Of a DNA stretch of 15,757 bases, positions 7,063-14,497 are shown in pieces. The translations under genes were made by a program, and so were the position numbers. Where the stretch lies: positions 1-15,757 of the forward strand of contig JAFZTG010000029.1 of NCBI GenBank assembly GCA_017618935.1, written 5' to 3'. Every line of letters begins with the position of its first letter. The first letter of the stretch is position 1. Source of the DNA: Bacteroidales bacterium. Lineage in GTDB: Bacteria > Bacteroidota > Bacteroidia > Bacteroidales > UBA1715. Under the pieces are notes generated by a model, which ran no database searches, was not told the DNA's origin, and saw only the letters and a program-made list of their open reading frames with translations.

Positions 7063-7066
7063 TATG
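7024..7066. repeat. 43-nt direct repeat, copy 2 (end of second LolA-like gene)
   Basis: This is the partner of 6420-6462, with 41 of 43 bases identical, including synonymous positions and the stop/spacer/start junction. The rest of the two genes is strongly diverged, so the match marks a duplication boundary or later gene conversion rather than general similarity. Confidence 0.9.
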
Positions 7067-7423
7067 TTAGAAAACAAATTATATCTTATTGAGCATAAAG
7101 AAGTTACCGACGAAACTGTAGTTTATACCATTCGTCAGAACAAAAACAACGAAATTTTCAAGGCACACTTTCCAGGAAATCCCATAACACCAGGAGCGTG
7201 TTTGATTGAAATCGCCAAAGAGCTATGCGAACATTTTGTTGGGAAAAAACTTACGGTTCAATCTGTTAAAAATGTGAAATTCATTAGTTTAATCACTCCT
7301 ATTGCCAACGAGTTTTTGAAATTTCACATAGCAACCACGACGGAAGACGATGCCATACACGCCAAAGTGCAGATTCTTGCCGAAGGAAACGTCTGTTCAA
7401 AAATCAACTTTGTTCTTGCATAA
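7064..7423 (+). CDS. FabZ-like 3-hydroxyacyl-ACP dehydratase
   Basis: This 119-residue single hotdog domain would dehydrate 3-hydroxyacyl-ACP to the trans-2-enoyl form, the step that leaves double bonds in a polyene chain. The catalytic motif is AHFPGNPITPGACLIEIAKEL, with His35 and Glu49 exactly 14 residues apart, as in FabZ. It is shorter than housekeeping FabZ (about 150 residues), starting almost directly at the first strand, and this is common for cluster-borne hotdog dehydratases. It follows the second LolA-like gene by one base and overlaps the glycosyltransferase start through TAATG. Together with the partial gene at the left edge, it suggests at least two hotdog proteins in the pathway. 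Confidence 0.85.
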   Translation: MLENKLYLIEHKEVTDETVVYTIRQNKNNEIFKAHFPGNPITPGACLIEIAKELCEHFVGKKLTVQSVKNVKFISLITPIANEFLKFHIATTTEDDAIHAKVQILAEGNVCSKINFVLA

Positions 7424-8187
7424 TGGAAATGTCCGATTCAACGTGCATAATCATTCCAACGTACAATAACGAGAAAACTATCCGTAGCGTTGTGGAATCG
7501 GTTTTGCCGTATTCGCGCCATGTGATTGTCGTAAACGACGGTTCAACCGACGCGACTACAAGCATTCTGCAAGAAATGCAAGACAAAATTATACTCGTTT
7601 CCTATGCGCCAAATAAAGGAAAGGGATTTGCGTTGAAACAAGCATTTGCCGAAGCGAAAAAAAGAGGTTTTTCGCACGCCATAACCTTGGATGCCGACGG
7701 CCAGCACAAAGCGACAGACCTGCCACTTTTCGCCGAAGCAATAGCAAAAAACGAAGACGCATTGATAATTGGCAGCCGTCAATTCGACCTGCCCAATATG
7801 CCGTCGAAAAACAGTTTTGCAAACAGATTTTCCAATTTCTGGTTTCGTGTACAAACAGCCCACAACCTACCCGACACACAAACAGGATTTCGGGCATATC
7901 CGTTACAACGAATGAAGTACAAAGGTCCGTTCAATAACCGTTACGAAGCAGAATTGGAACTTTTGGTTCGTTGTGCGTGGAAAAACATTCCCCTTGTACC
8001 CATTGAAATTGACGTGTATTATCCGCCCAAAGAGGAACGGGTTTCGCACTTTCGACCGACGATGGATTTCGTTCGTATCAGTTTGCTAAATACGGTACTT
8101 TGTTTTGCGGCAATTTTGTATGGGTATCCGTCAATGCTTATCAGAAAATTATTTCAGCCTTTGGAGAAGAATAATTCCATTTCATAA
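7423..8187 (+). CDS. family 2 glycosyltransferase
   Basis: This 254-residue GT-A-fold glycosyltransferase resembles the dolichyl/polyprenyl-phosphate hexose transferase branch. The nucleotide-binding start is CIIIPTYNNEKTI (residues 8-20), followed by VVNDGSTDAT (36-45) and the metal-binding DxD in TLDADGQHKATDL (Asp90, Asp92). Acceptor-side DTQTGFRAYP and the conserved RYEAELELL motif follow. A C-terminal hydrophobic stretch (about 215-240) could hold it at the inner membrane face. It is the last gene of the tightly packed cluster and overlaps the dehydratase stop by one base. An internal ATG two codons on is possible but less well placed. It may glycosylate the polyene lipid head, as in related clusters; donor and acceptor are unknown. 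No convincing terminator was seen in the 179 nt after it. Confidence 0.88.
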   Translation: MEMSDSTCIIIPTYNNEKTIRSVVESVLPYSRHVIVVNDGSTDATTSILQEMQDKIILVSYAPNKGKGFALKQAFAEAKKRGFSHAITLDADGQHKATDLPLFAEAIAKNEDALIIGSRQFDLPNMPSKNSFANRFSNFWFRVQTAHNLPDTQTGFRAYPLQRMKYKGPFNNRYEAELELLVRCAWKNIPLVPIEIDVYYPPKEERVSHFRPTMDFVRISLLNTVLCFAAILYGYPSMLIRKLFQPLEKNNSIS

Positions 8188-8310
8188 AGTTATACATTTT
8201 AGGTTGGCAATCCATCTGTCGGTTTATTTGAAATTTAACTCATAACAGAAACGTATTCATTGTTTTAAAGCATCTTCTATCGAAATAAAATCTTTCTCCC
8301 CTATCCTTTC

Positions 8311-8341
8311 TTTGCAATTTCAATACAAATGCGTAATTTTG
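8311..8341 (+). promoter_or_regulatory. Bacteroidetes-type promoter of iorA
   Basis: TTTG at 8311-8314, a 19-nt spacer and TAATTTTG at 8334-8341 match the Bacteroidetes consensus (TTTG then TAnnTTTG) at every defined base. The -7 box ends 25 nt before the iorA ATG. The rest of the 8188-8366 intergenic region shows nothing else recognisable. Confidence 0.75.
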
Positions 8342-8366
8342 ACGCTCGAATTATTGAATATAGAAT

Positions 8367-9962
8367 ATGAAAGAATCCTTATTACTTGGAGCAGAGGCAG
8401 TTGCATTAGGTGCCATCGATGCGGGAATTTCGGGTGTCTATGCTTATCCTGGAACGCCATCGACCGAGATAACCGAGTTTATACAAAAATCAAAAGATGC
8501 GAACGAGAAGAAAATTCGCTCGAAATGGTGCTGTAACGAAAAAACAGCATACGAAGGTGCACTTGGTATGTCGTATGCCGGCAAACGAGCTATCGTGTGT
8601 ATGAAGCACGTGGGACTCAACGCCTGCGCCGATGCGTTTATGAACTCTGCCATAACAGGCGTGAACGGTGGTTTGGTACTGGTTGTTGCCGACGATCCTT
8701 CGCAACATTCTTCTCAAAACGAGCAAGACAGCCGTGCGTACGGAAAGTTTGCACTGCTTCCGTTGTTGGAGCCGTCAAATCAGCAAGAGGCATACGACTG
8801 CGTTCATTTCGGTCTTGACTTTTCCGAAAAATTCCGTTTGCCAGTGATTCTTCGTCTTACAACCCGTTTGTCGCACTCTCGTTCCATTATTTCCAATAGA
8901 AAATTCCGTGAACAGAATGTATTCAATCCACAAGTTGAGCGTCAACGTTGGGTGACATTGCCAGCATACGCAAAGAAAATGTACAAGGCATTGGTCGATA
9001 TGCAACCGGCGCTGACCAAAGAATCCGAGAATTCTCCGTTCCTGAAAGTTATTGAAGGTAACAGCAAGAAAGCGGTAATTGCCTGCGGTTTGGCTTACAA
9101 CTATGTGATGGAAATTCGCCAAACGTATAATTTGGATTTCTCTGTATTGAAAATCTCGCAATATCCGTTGCCACACAAGCAGATAGCTGATTTTCTTACG
9201 AAATATGACGACATTTTGGTTGCCGAAGAAGGATATCCTATTGTGGAAGAATATCTTCGTGGCTTCCTTGACAATAGCAAAATCCGTGGAAAACTCGACG
9301 GTGCCTTAAATCGCACGGGCGAATTAAATCCCGACTTTATGGCTGTAGCCCTTGGCGTGGAACCAATCAAGACGGCCGAGACGCCTGATTTGATGGTAAA
9401 TCGTCCACCTGCACTATGCAAAGGTTGTAGCCACCGCGATACGTACGAGGCATTGAACAATGTAATGGCCGACTATAAGGAACGTCACGTATTTGGTGAC
9501 ATTGGCTGCTACACGCTTGGCGCATTGAAACCGTTTGAGGCAATTACCACAACGCTCGACATGGGCGCGTCAATCACAATGGCGAAAGGTGCCGCCGATG
9601 CCGGTTTGCATCCGTCGGTAGCCATTATCGGCGATTCCACGTTTACCCACTCTGGTATGCCAGGCTTGCTTGATGCCGTAAACGACAAATCGAAAATGGT
9701 TGTCATCATTTCCGACAACTCCACAACGGCTATGACTGGTGGTCAAGATTCTGCTGGAACGAGCAAACTGCATCTTATTTGCGAGGGCTTGGGCGTTGAG
9801 AAAGAACACATTCGCGTAATGGTTCCTTTGAAAGCAAATCTTGAAAAGAATATGCAGATTCTGAAAGAAGAAATTGAGTACGACGGTGTGTCGGTCATTC
9901 TTGCACAACGAGAATGTGTACAAACCGCCATCCGCAACAAAAAGAAACAACAGACGGCGTAA
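8367..9962 (+). CDS. iorA: indolepyruvate:ferredoxin oxidoreductase, alpha subunit (short form)
   Basis: This 531-residue thiamine-diphosphate enzyme subunit would oxidatively decarboxylate aryl pyruvates (from Trp, Phe, Tyr) to aryl-acetyl-CoA, with electrons going to ferredoxin. The pyrimidine-binding half begins LLLGAEAVALGAIDAGISGV with AYPGTPSTEI (26-35) and GLNACADAFMNS. The pyrophosphate-binding half carries ALCKGCSHRDTYEAL (CxxC at 351-354), HVFGDIGCYTLG (374-385) and the ThDP motif GDSTFTHSGMPGLLDAV...SDNSTTAMTGGQ (422-460). The archaeal-type C-terminal ferredoxin domain with two 4Fe-4S clusters is missing: the protein stops at about residue 530 against more than 600 in that form. 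No iorB follows; an intrinsic terminator closes the gene instead. Some Bacteroidetes IorA proteins are of this short form, so this is likely natural. Confidence 0.88.
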   Translation: MKESLLLGAEAVALGAIDAGISGVYAYPGTPSTEITEFIQKSKDANEKKIRSKWCCNEKTAYEGALGMSYAGKRAIVCMKHVGLNACADAFMNSAITGVNGGLVLVVADDPSQHSSQNEQDSRAYGKFALLPLLEPSNQQEAYDCVHFGLDFSEKFRLPVILRLTTRLSHSRSIISNRKFREQNVFNPQVERQRWVTLPAYAKKMYKALVDMQPALTKESENSPFLKVIEGNSKKAVIACGLAYNYVMEIRQTYNLDFSVLKISQYPLPHKQIADFLTKYDDILVAEEGYPIVEEYLRGFLDNSKIRGKLDGALNRTGELNPDFMAVALGVEPIKTAETPDLMVNRPPALCKGCSHRDTYEALNNVMADYKERHVFGDIGCYTLGALKPFEAITTTLDMGASITMAKGAADAGLHPSVAIIGDSTFTHSGMPGLLDAVNDKSKMVVIISDNSTTAMTGGQDSAGTSKLHLICEGLGVEKEHIRVMVPLKANLEKNMQILKEEIEYDGVSVILAQRECVQTAIRNKKKQQTA

Positions 9963-9971
9963 TAAAAACCC

Positions 9972-10005
9972 AATGGCTGAATATTGATGATGTTCAGCCA
10001 TTTTT
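9972..10005 (+). terminator. intrinsic terminator after iorA
   Basis: A perfect 10-bp stem (AATGGCTGAA at 9972-9981 with TTCAGCCATT at 9993-10002) with an 11-nt loop is followed at once by further T residues. It lies 9 nt after the iorA stop. This is the clearest hairpin-plus-T-tract in the window and makes iorA monocistronic. Confidence 0.85.
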
Positions 10006-10083
10006 GTATTTTCTTTCTCGGAATGTATTGTAAAAACGCGTCAATTACCTTCTATCTACGGATTTCGCAAATAATAGTTTCGG

Positions 10084-10114
10084 TTTCGTATTTGTAAATA
10101 ATTCATTACTTTTG
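10084..10114 (+). promoter_or_regulatory. candidate promoter of the DUF4837/prenyltransferase pair
   Basis: TACTTTTG at 10107-10114 is a perfect TAnnTTTG -7 box. TTTC at 10084-10087 sits 19 nt upstream as a one-off TTTG -33 box. The -7 box ends 14 nt before the ATG at 10129, giving a short leader. A TTTG at 10091 is spaced too closely (12 nt) to serve. Confidence 0.55.
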
Positions 10115-10128
10115 CTCAAAATCTTGAT

Positions 10129-11145
10129 ATGAAAAAAATCATTTACCATACTCTGTTTTTCATCTGTCTTGCAAGCATAACGGCTTGTAAAGGTGGCATT
10201 GGCGGTTCGGCAATGACGGGCGAGCCGGGAGAATTACTCGTCATAATCAACGACGAATTGAAAAACGCCGAAACGGGCGAAAAAGTTCTTGAAATATTGA
10301 ACGAGGAAGACAGCGGATTAACCCAGTCGGAACCTCCATTTTCTACAATTATGTTGAGCCGAAACAACTTTTCAAGCACGTTTCGTTCATACCGAAACAT
10401 TTTGTTTCTTGACGTCAACAAAAAATATACGACGCCACAGATTCAATATCGCAAAGACTTGTGGGCACAACACCAGGCATACGTAAGCGTAGGCGTAGGA
10501 ACTGCCGAAGAGTTATCCACGGTTTTACAAAACAAACACGACAACATTATAGAGTATTTCGTAAAATCAGAAATAGAACGGTACCAACAACTCTATAAAG
10601 AAGCGAACAACCAAATTGTAGAAAAAAGCATAAAGAAACAATTTGACATAAACATATCTGTTCCAAATGGATACAACGTCAACAAGATAGCCGACGATTT
10701 TATGTGGATTTCGTTGGAATCGAAAGTACATAGTCAAGGTTTGATAATCTACGAGCGACCATACACCGACACTGCACAATTCAACAAGACCGCCTTGCTG
10801 AATTACAGGGATTCCATTGTAAAAGTCCACATTCCCGGCCCTTCGGAAGGAAGTTACATGACGACGGAATACATTTTACCCATTCAATACAAAATCGGCA
10901 CGTATGTAAACGACGACTACACCATTGAGTTACGGGGAAAATGGCGTGTGGAGAACGATTTCATGGCGGGACCGTTTACCAGCTACACATTCTGTAACTT
11001 ACAGAAAAACAAGTTGATAACCATTGAAGGATATGTGTACTATCCTAACAAGGAAAAACGGAATTTTATGCGACAACTGCAAGCCATTTGTCGTTCCGTA
11101 TCATTTGATAAAATTGTTGTTAAACCCGAAAACAATGGAAATTAA
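10129..11145 (+). CDS. DUF4837 family lipoprotein
   Basis: This 338-residue secreted lipoprotein has a signal peptide ending in the lipobox SITAC, with the acylated cysteine at residue 20 followed by KGG, so it is probably envelope-anchored. The start of the mature part, GEPGELLVIINDE, then EILNEEDSGLTQSEPPFSTI and FRSYRNILFLDV are hallmarks of the DUF4837 family, which is widespread in Bacteroidetes and has no known biochemical role. The later region has alternating strand-like segments (LIIYERPY, EYILPIQYKIGTYVNDDY, RGKWRVENDFMAGPF). The length is normal for the family. Its last 11 bases overlap the prenyltransferase start, which implies co-translation. No function is claimed. Confidence 0.85.
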   Translation: MKKIIYHTLFFICLASITACKGGIGGSAMTGEPGELLVIINDELKNAETGEKVLEILNEEDSGLTQSEPPFSTIMLSRNNFSSTFRSYRNILFLDVNKKYTTPQIQYRKDLWAQHQAYVSVGVGTAEELSTVLQNKHDNIIEYFVKSEIERYQQLYKEANNQIVEKSIKKQFDINISVPNGYNVNKIADDFMWISLESKVHSQGLIIYERPYTDTAQFNKTALLNYRDSIVKVHIPGPSEGSYMTTEYILPIQYKIGTYVNDDYTIELRGKWRVENDFMAGPFTSYTFCNLQKNKLITIEGYVYYPNKEKRNFMRQLQAICRSVSFDKIVVKPENNGN

Positions 11146-12001
11146 GAAGTATTTCTCACTCATAAAATTCTCACATACCATTTTTGCCCTTCCGTTTGCC
11201 GCAATCGGATTTGCGTTGGCTGTCTGGTATGCCCACTACCCGTTTCAATGGAGTTTGTTGATTTGCGTGCTTTTGTGTATGATATTCTGTCGTTCGGCGG
11301 CAATGGCTTTCAACCGTTACACCGATTACACCTACGATGCAAAGAATAGCAGAACGGCACAACGAGAGATTCCGGCAGGAAAAATTTCTCCTAAATCGGC
11401 ATTAATGTTCGTAATCATTACCTCGATACTTTTTATTGCCACCACGTGGTTTATCAACAGATTGTGTTTTTATTTATCTCCCGTGGCATTACTCGTTGTT
11501 TTGTTTTATTCATATACAAAAAGATTTACTCCGCTTTGTCACGTTTTTCTCGGAATAGGTCAGGCGCTTGTTCCCATTGGTGCATACATTGCCGTTTCGG
11601 GAGAATTTGCCATTACGCCCATTATTTTTTCATTCATTGTTCTTGGTTGGATGGCAGGTTTCGATATTATTTATGCCCTACAAGACGAAGATTTTGACAG
11701 AAGCGAGAAACTACATAGCATTCCCGAACATTTTGGACGAAAGAAAGCGCTTGCCATATCCATTTTCATTCATTGCATAACAGCGTTGCTTACCATATTT
11801 GTCGGCTTCTATGCCCACTTTTCGTGGTTATATTGGATTGGAGCAGGATTGTTTATCGGCTGTCTAATTTTTCAGCATGCAATTGTTTCGCCCAAAGACA
11901 TTTCGAAAGTAAATTTGGCATTCAGCACGACGAACGGTGTGGCAAGCGTGGTATATGCCACGTTTACAATTTTGAGTTTCCTACCTATTCTTTCTCTATA
12001 G
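11135..12001 (+). CDS. UbiA-family aromatic prenyltransferase (MqnP/UbiA-like)
   Basis: This 288-residue integral membrane enzyme with about eight or nine helices would attach a polyprenyl chain to an aromatic acid in quinone (here probably menaquinone) synthesis. The two Mg-diphosphate sites are NRYTDYTYDAKNSRTAQREI (Asn60, Asp64, Asp68) and IIYALQDEDFDRSEKLHSIP (Asp184, Asp188). The DA.N.RTA.R.(L/I)P and F(D/R)...LHSIP forms are those of UbiA and of MqnP in the futalosine pathway, not of classic MenA. The ATG at 11135 begins right at the conserved MEIKKYFSLIKFSHTIFALP helix; a start at 11024 would lie deep in the DUF4837 gene. Choosing between MqnP and another UbiA-like role needs the rest of the genome. 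Confidence 0.82.
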   Translation: MEIKKYFSLIKFSHTIFALPFAAIGFALAVWYAHYPFQWSLLICVLLCMIFCRSAAMAFNRYTDYTYDAKNSRTAQREIPAGKISPKSALMFVIITSILFIATTWFINRLCFYLSPVALLVVLFYSYTKRFTPLCHVFLGIGQALVPIGAYIAVSGEFAITPIIFSFIVLGWMAGFDIIYALQDEDFDRSEKLHSIPEHFGRKKALAISIFIHCITALLTIFVGFYAHFSWLYWIGAGLFIGCLIFQHAIVSPKDISKVNLAFSTTNGVASVVYATFTILSFLPILSL

Positions 12002-12023
12002 AACTGAAAAAAACATATATTTG
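11991..12023 (+). promoter_or_regulatory. candidate nadB promoter
   Basis: TATATTTG at 12016-12023 is a perfect TAnnTTTG -7 box. TTTC at 11991-11994, inside the last codons of the prenyltransferase gene, sits 21 nt upstream as an imperfect -33 box. The -7 box ends 34 nt before the nadB ATG. Confidence 0.5.
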
Positions 12024-12057
12024 CAAGGATATTGTTTTTCAAAAATAAAGAATAACG

Positions 12058-13629
12058 ATGAGAATTACGACAGATTATTTGGTGATTGGTTCTGGCTTGG
12101 CCGGACTAAGTTTTGCGTTGAAAGTAGCAGAAACGGGAACAGTAACAATCATTTCCAAAACAAAACTTGACGAAACCAACACCTCTTACGCACAAGGCGG
12201 TATTGCAGCCGTGCTCAACACATCAAAATCAGACAGTTTCGACAAACACATAGAAGACACACTGATTGCGGGTGCCGGCATTTGCGACAGGAAAGCGGTT
12301 GAAAAAGTCATTGAATATGCCCCTCACGCCATTACCGACCTGATTTCGTGGGGTACGCAGTTCGACAAGGAAGACGAAAACAAATCCACATTCGACTTGC
12401 ATCGCGAAGGTGGTCATAGTATGCATAGAATCCTTCACCACCAAGACAATACGGGTTTTGAAGTTCAACGTGCCTTGTGTGAGAAAGTGCGCGAGCATAA
12501 AAACATCACTATCTACGAGAACTTTTTTGCCGTAGATTTAATCACACAACACCATCTTGGAAATTTGGTTAAACGTCATCAAAACGACATAAAATGTTAT
12601 GGCGTGTATGCCCTAAATCTTGACAACCACAAAGTTGTAACCATTTTGGCGAAAGCGACAATGCTTGCAACAGGCGGTGCAGGGCAACTGTTCTCTACCA
12701 CGACAAATCCTGTTGTTGCCACGGGTGACGGCTTTGCAATGGTCTATCGGGCAAAAGGAATTGTTGATAATATGGAGTTTGTGCAGTTTCACCCAACAGC
12801 CCTCTACAACCCGAGCGAGTCGCCAAATTTCCTGATTACCGAGGCAATGCGAGGTTTTGGAGCAATTTTGCGTGACAAAGAAGGCGTTGCCTTTATGACC
12901 AAATACGACGAACGAGGAAACCTTGCCCCACGCGACATTGTGGCACGTGCCATAGACAACGAGATGAAGAAAAGCGGTGACGACCACGTGTATCTGGATT
13001 GTACCCACTTGGATTCCGAGGCGCTCAAAGAACATTTCCCCCACATTTATAACAAATGTCTAAGCATAGGAATTGACATTACCAAGGAGATGATTCCCGT
13101 GACTCCTGCGGCACACTATTTCTGTGGTGGCGTAAAAGTCGATTTGGAAGGAAGGACATCAATCAAATACCTATATGCGGCAGGAGAAACAACGTGTACG
13201 GGACTTCACGGAGGGAATCGCCTTGCGTCGAACAGTTTGTTGGAAGCAATTGCCTACGCCGATTTTGCTTCAAAAGCTGCAATGAAAGAAATCAAAGAAA
13301 ACGAGTGGCAAAAAGATATTCCCGACTGGAACGACGAAGGGACATCGCACACGGAAGAAATGGTGCTCATTACCCAGAGTTTGAAGGAAGTAAAACAAAT
13401 AATGAGCAATTACGTGGGAATAGTGCGAAGCCAAGTACGTTTGAAACGAGCATTCAACCGACTGTGGACAATTTATTCAGAAACAGAGGAGCTTTATCAA
13501 CAAACAAAATTGTCAAGAAAATTATGTGAGCTACGCAATCTTGTACAAGTTGGCTATTTAGTCATAAAAGCAGCAAGAGCACGGAAAGAAAGCGTGGGAG
13601 CACACTATATGGCGGATTATCAGCATTGA
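12058..13629 (+). CDS. nadB: L-aspartate oxidase
   Basis: This 523-residue FAD enzyme makes iminoaspartate from L-aspartate for quinolinate and NAD synthesis in the cytosol. It has the Rossmann FAD motif GSGLAG (11-16), NTSYAQGGIAAV (41-52), the substrate-site HREGGHSMHRILHHQDNTG (115-133, with Glu117 and nearby His residues), QFHPTAL (243-249, His245), TEAMRGFGAILRD, APRDIVARAID (Arg292), and the C-terminal AAGETTCTGLHGGNRLASNS FAD-binding block. A helical fumarate-reductase-type C-terminal domain follows. All the key residues of bacterial NadB that I can place are present, and the length is normal. nadA and nadC, its usual partners, are not adjacent. It converges on the minus-strand ORF6N array. 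Confidence 0.95.
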   Translation: MRITTDYLVIGSGLAGLSFALKVAETGTVTIISKTKLDETNTSYAQGGIAAVLNTSKSDSFDKHIEDTLIAGAGICDRKAVEKVIEYAPHAITDLISWGTQFDKEDENKSTFDLHREGGHSMHRILHHQDNTGFEVQRALCEKVREHKNITIYENFFAVDLITQHHLGNLVKRHQNDIKCYGVYALNLDNHKVVTILAKATMLATGGAGQLFSTTTNPVVATGDGFAMVYRAKGIVDNMEFVQFHPTALYNPSESPNFLITEAMRGFGAILRDKEGVAFMTKYDERGNLAPRDIVARAIDNEMKKSGDDHVYLDCTHLDSEALKEHFPHIYNKCLSIGIDITKEMIPVTPAAHYFCGGVKVDLEGRTSIKYLYAAGETTCTGLHGGNRLASNSLLEAIAYADFASKAAMKEIKENEWQKDIPDWNDEGTSHTEEMVLITQSLKEVKQIMSNYVGIVRSQVRLKRAFNRLWTIYSETEELYQQTKLSRKLCELRNLVQVGYLVIKAARARKESVGAHYMADYQH

Positions 13630-13661
13630 GATTTAGAAATCTATAAAAAACGTCATTTTTT
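13629..13661. terminator. weak AT-rich hairpins between nadB and the ORF6N array
   Basis: Just after the nadB stop there is a 14-nt near-palindrome (AGATTT-AG-AAATCT, 13629-13642), then A6-CGTCA-T6 (13645-13661). The second could act as a weak terminator in both directions between converging genes. Stems are short and AT-only, so this is tentative. Confidence 0.25.
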
Positions 13662-13671
13662 CGTACACATC

Positions 13672-13887
13672 TTAAATTGAAAGTTGCAACCAAAACGGAA
13701 GTGCTGATTTGGGAGGGTTCAATAGTGATGTCATCACAAATTGTGACGACATATTTTCCCTTTCTGATTCTGTAAGTAGAAAGAGATTTCCAATTGCAAT
13801 TCCAAGTTCAGTGAACGCATATGTTTTTTTCCGTGCACCCATTTTTATGGAATTGGATGTCGCACTTTGCGGCTTCCAATTTTGAAA
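13672..13887 (-). pseudogene. decayed, rearranged ORF6N-domain gene fragment
   Basis: Reading the minus strand from 13887 to the TAA at 13672-13674 gives one open frame of 71 codons, with an internal ATG at 13842 that would give 56 residues. The first part, SATSNSIKMGARKKTYAFTELGIAI, matches the end of an ORF6N domain. The next part, FLLTESERENMSSQFVMTS, matches a segment that in intact genes comes before, not after, the AFTELG block. The N-terminal recognition region and the C-terminal coil are missing. It therefore looks like pieces of one or two ORF6N genes joined out of order. It follows directly after the stop of the intact copy at 13889-14494 and may be co-transcribed. A translated small protein from 13842 cannot be excluded. 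Confidence 0.6.
13728..13752. repeat. inverted repeat in the ORF6N relic (12-bp arms, one mismatch)
   Basis: The arms are centred on A13740 with core TCACAAATTGTGA. The only mismatch is the pair 13733/13747. The core equals that of the palindrome in the adjacent intact copy (14258-14286), and it encodes the matching SQFV peptide, so it is a drifting fourth member of the set. Confidence 0.8.
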
Positions 13888-13888
13888 T

Positions 13889-14494
13889 TTACGATTTTTC
13901 TATTTTGAATCCTACGGGGTTTCGTTCCTGAAATGTTTTACGCACGGCATTTTCTGCTTGCAGTTCTGCAAGTGTCTGGTTTATCAGTTCCAATTGCGTT
14001 GCAGTATCGTCGTTGATGTCGTTTTGGTCACGAAGAACATCTTCTATATACCCCGAAAGAGAATCGAGTTTGTGTGCGATTTTCTCTATTTTCAAATCTT
14101 GAGCGGCAATAGAAGAAATAGCATGACGCATGGCAACAAATGCTCGCATAATGTTTAAATTCGCTTGTATTGCGACCTCAGAAGACAAAACACTGCTCAA
14201 CATGGCTATTCCTAATTCTGTAAAAGCCAATGGCATATACCTCGTTCCACCTCGTTTGTTTGAGGTCACAAATTGTGACCTCAAACTATCAAACTCATCT
14301 TTTGTTAACACAAACATTGTGTCTTCGGGGAAACGTTTTATGTTACGTTTAACTGCTTGGTTAAGTACTTTAGTCTCAACTTGATACAATTCTGCCAAGT
14401 CTCTGTCGAGCATGACTTTCTGCCCACGAATTTCGTGGATTTTACTTTTAATGTTGTCAACCGAAATCGGTGTGACGGGCTGTATTTCATTCAT
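13889..14494 (-). CDS. ORF6N-domain (phage-type DNA-binding) protein, copy 1
   Basis: This 201-residue protein has an N-terminal ORF6N domain at about residues 14-110: KIHEIRGQKVMLDRDLAELY (18-37), ETKVLNQAVKRNIKRFPEDT (40-59), FVLTKDEF, LRSQFVTSN (71-79), GGTRYMPLAFTELGIAMLSSV and NIMRAF. A helical, Gln/Asn-rich tail (about 118-190, probably coiled) ends in the NPVGFKIEKS motif. ORF6N domains are known from phages and Bacteroidetes and are predicted to bind DNA; a biological target is not known. It is the most downstream of three tandem genes, its ATG following the copy 2 stop after 3 nt. It differs from copy 2 mainly in residues 43-70 and 106-150. An inverted repeat lies in codons 70-79. 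Confidence 0.88.
   Translation of the reverse strand: MNEIQPVTPISVDNIKSKIHEIRGQKVMLDRDLAELYQVETKVLNQAVKRNIKRFPEDTMFVLTKDEFDSLRSQFVTSNKRGGTRYMPLAFTELGIAMLSSVLSSEVAIQANLNIMRAFVAMRHAISSIAAQDLKIEKIAHKLDSLSGYIEDVLRDQNDINDDTATQLELINQTLAELQAENAVRKTFQERNPVGFKIEKS
14258..14286. repeat. 29-nt perfect inverted repeat inside ORF6N copy 1
   Basis: Two 14-nt arms flank a single central base, A14272. The core is AGGTCACAAATTGTGACCT. On the coding strand it covers codons for LRSQFVTSN. It is perfect on both sides despite being coding sequence. Confidence 0.95.
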
Positions 14495-14497
14495 TTA

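Noticed and set aside
9570..10001. Long minus-strand frames opposite iorA (also 8775-9176)
   Set aside because: These lie antisense to a well-conserved enzyme gene, have no recognisable domains, and read as frame shadows.
11024..11134. Longer start for the prenyltransferase
   Set aside because: It would lie within the DUF4837 gene in another frame and add a polar, Cys-rich tail before the first conserved membrane helix.
12613..13044. 143-codon minus-strand frame opposite nadB
   Set aside because: The composition (many Cys, His and Gly) and position mirror the NadB coding frame, and no start context or family resemblance was seen.
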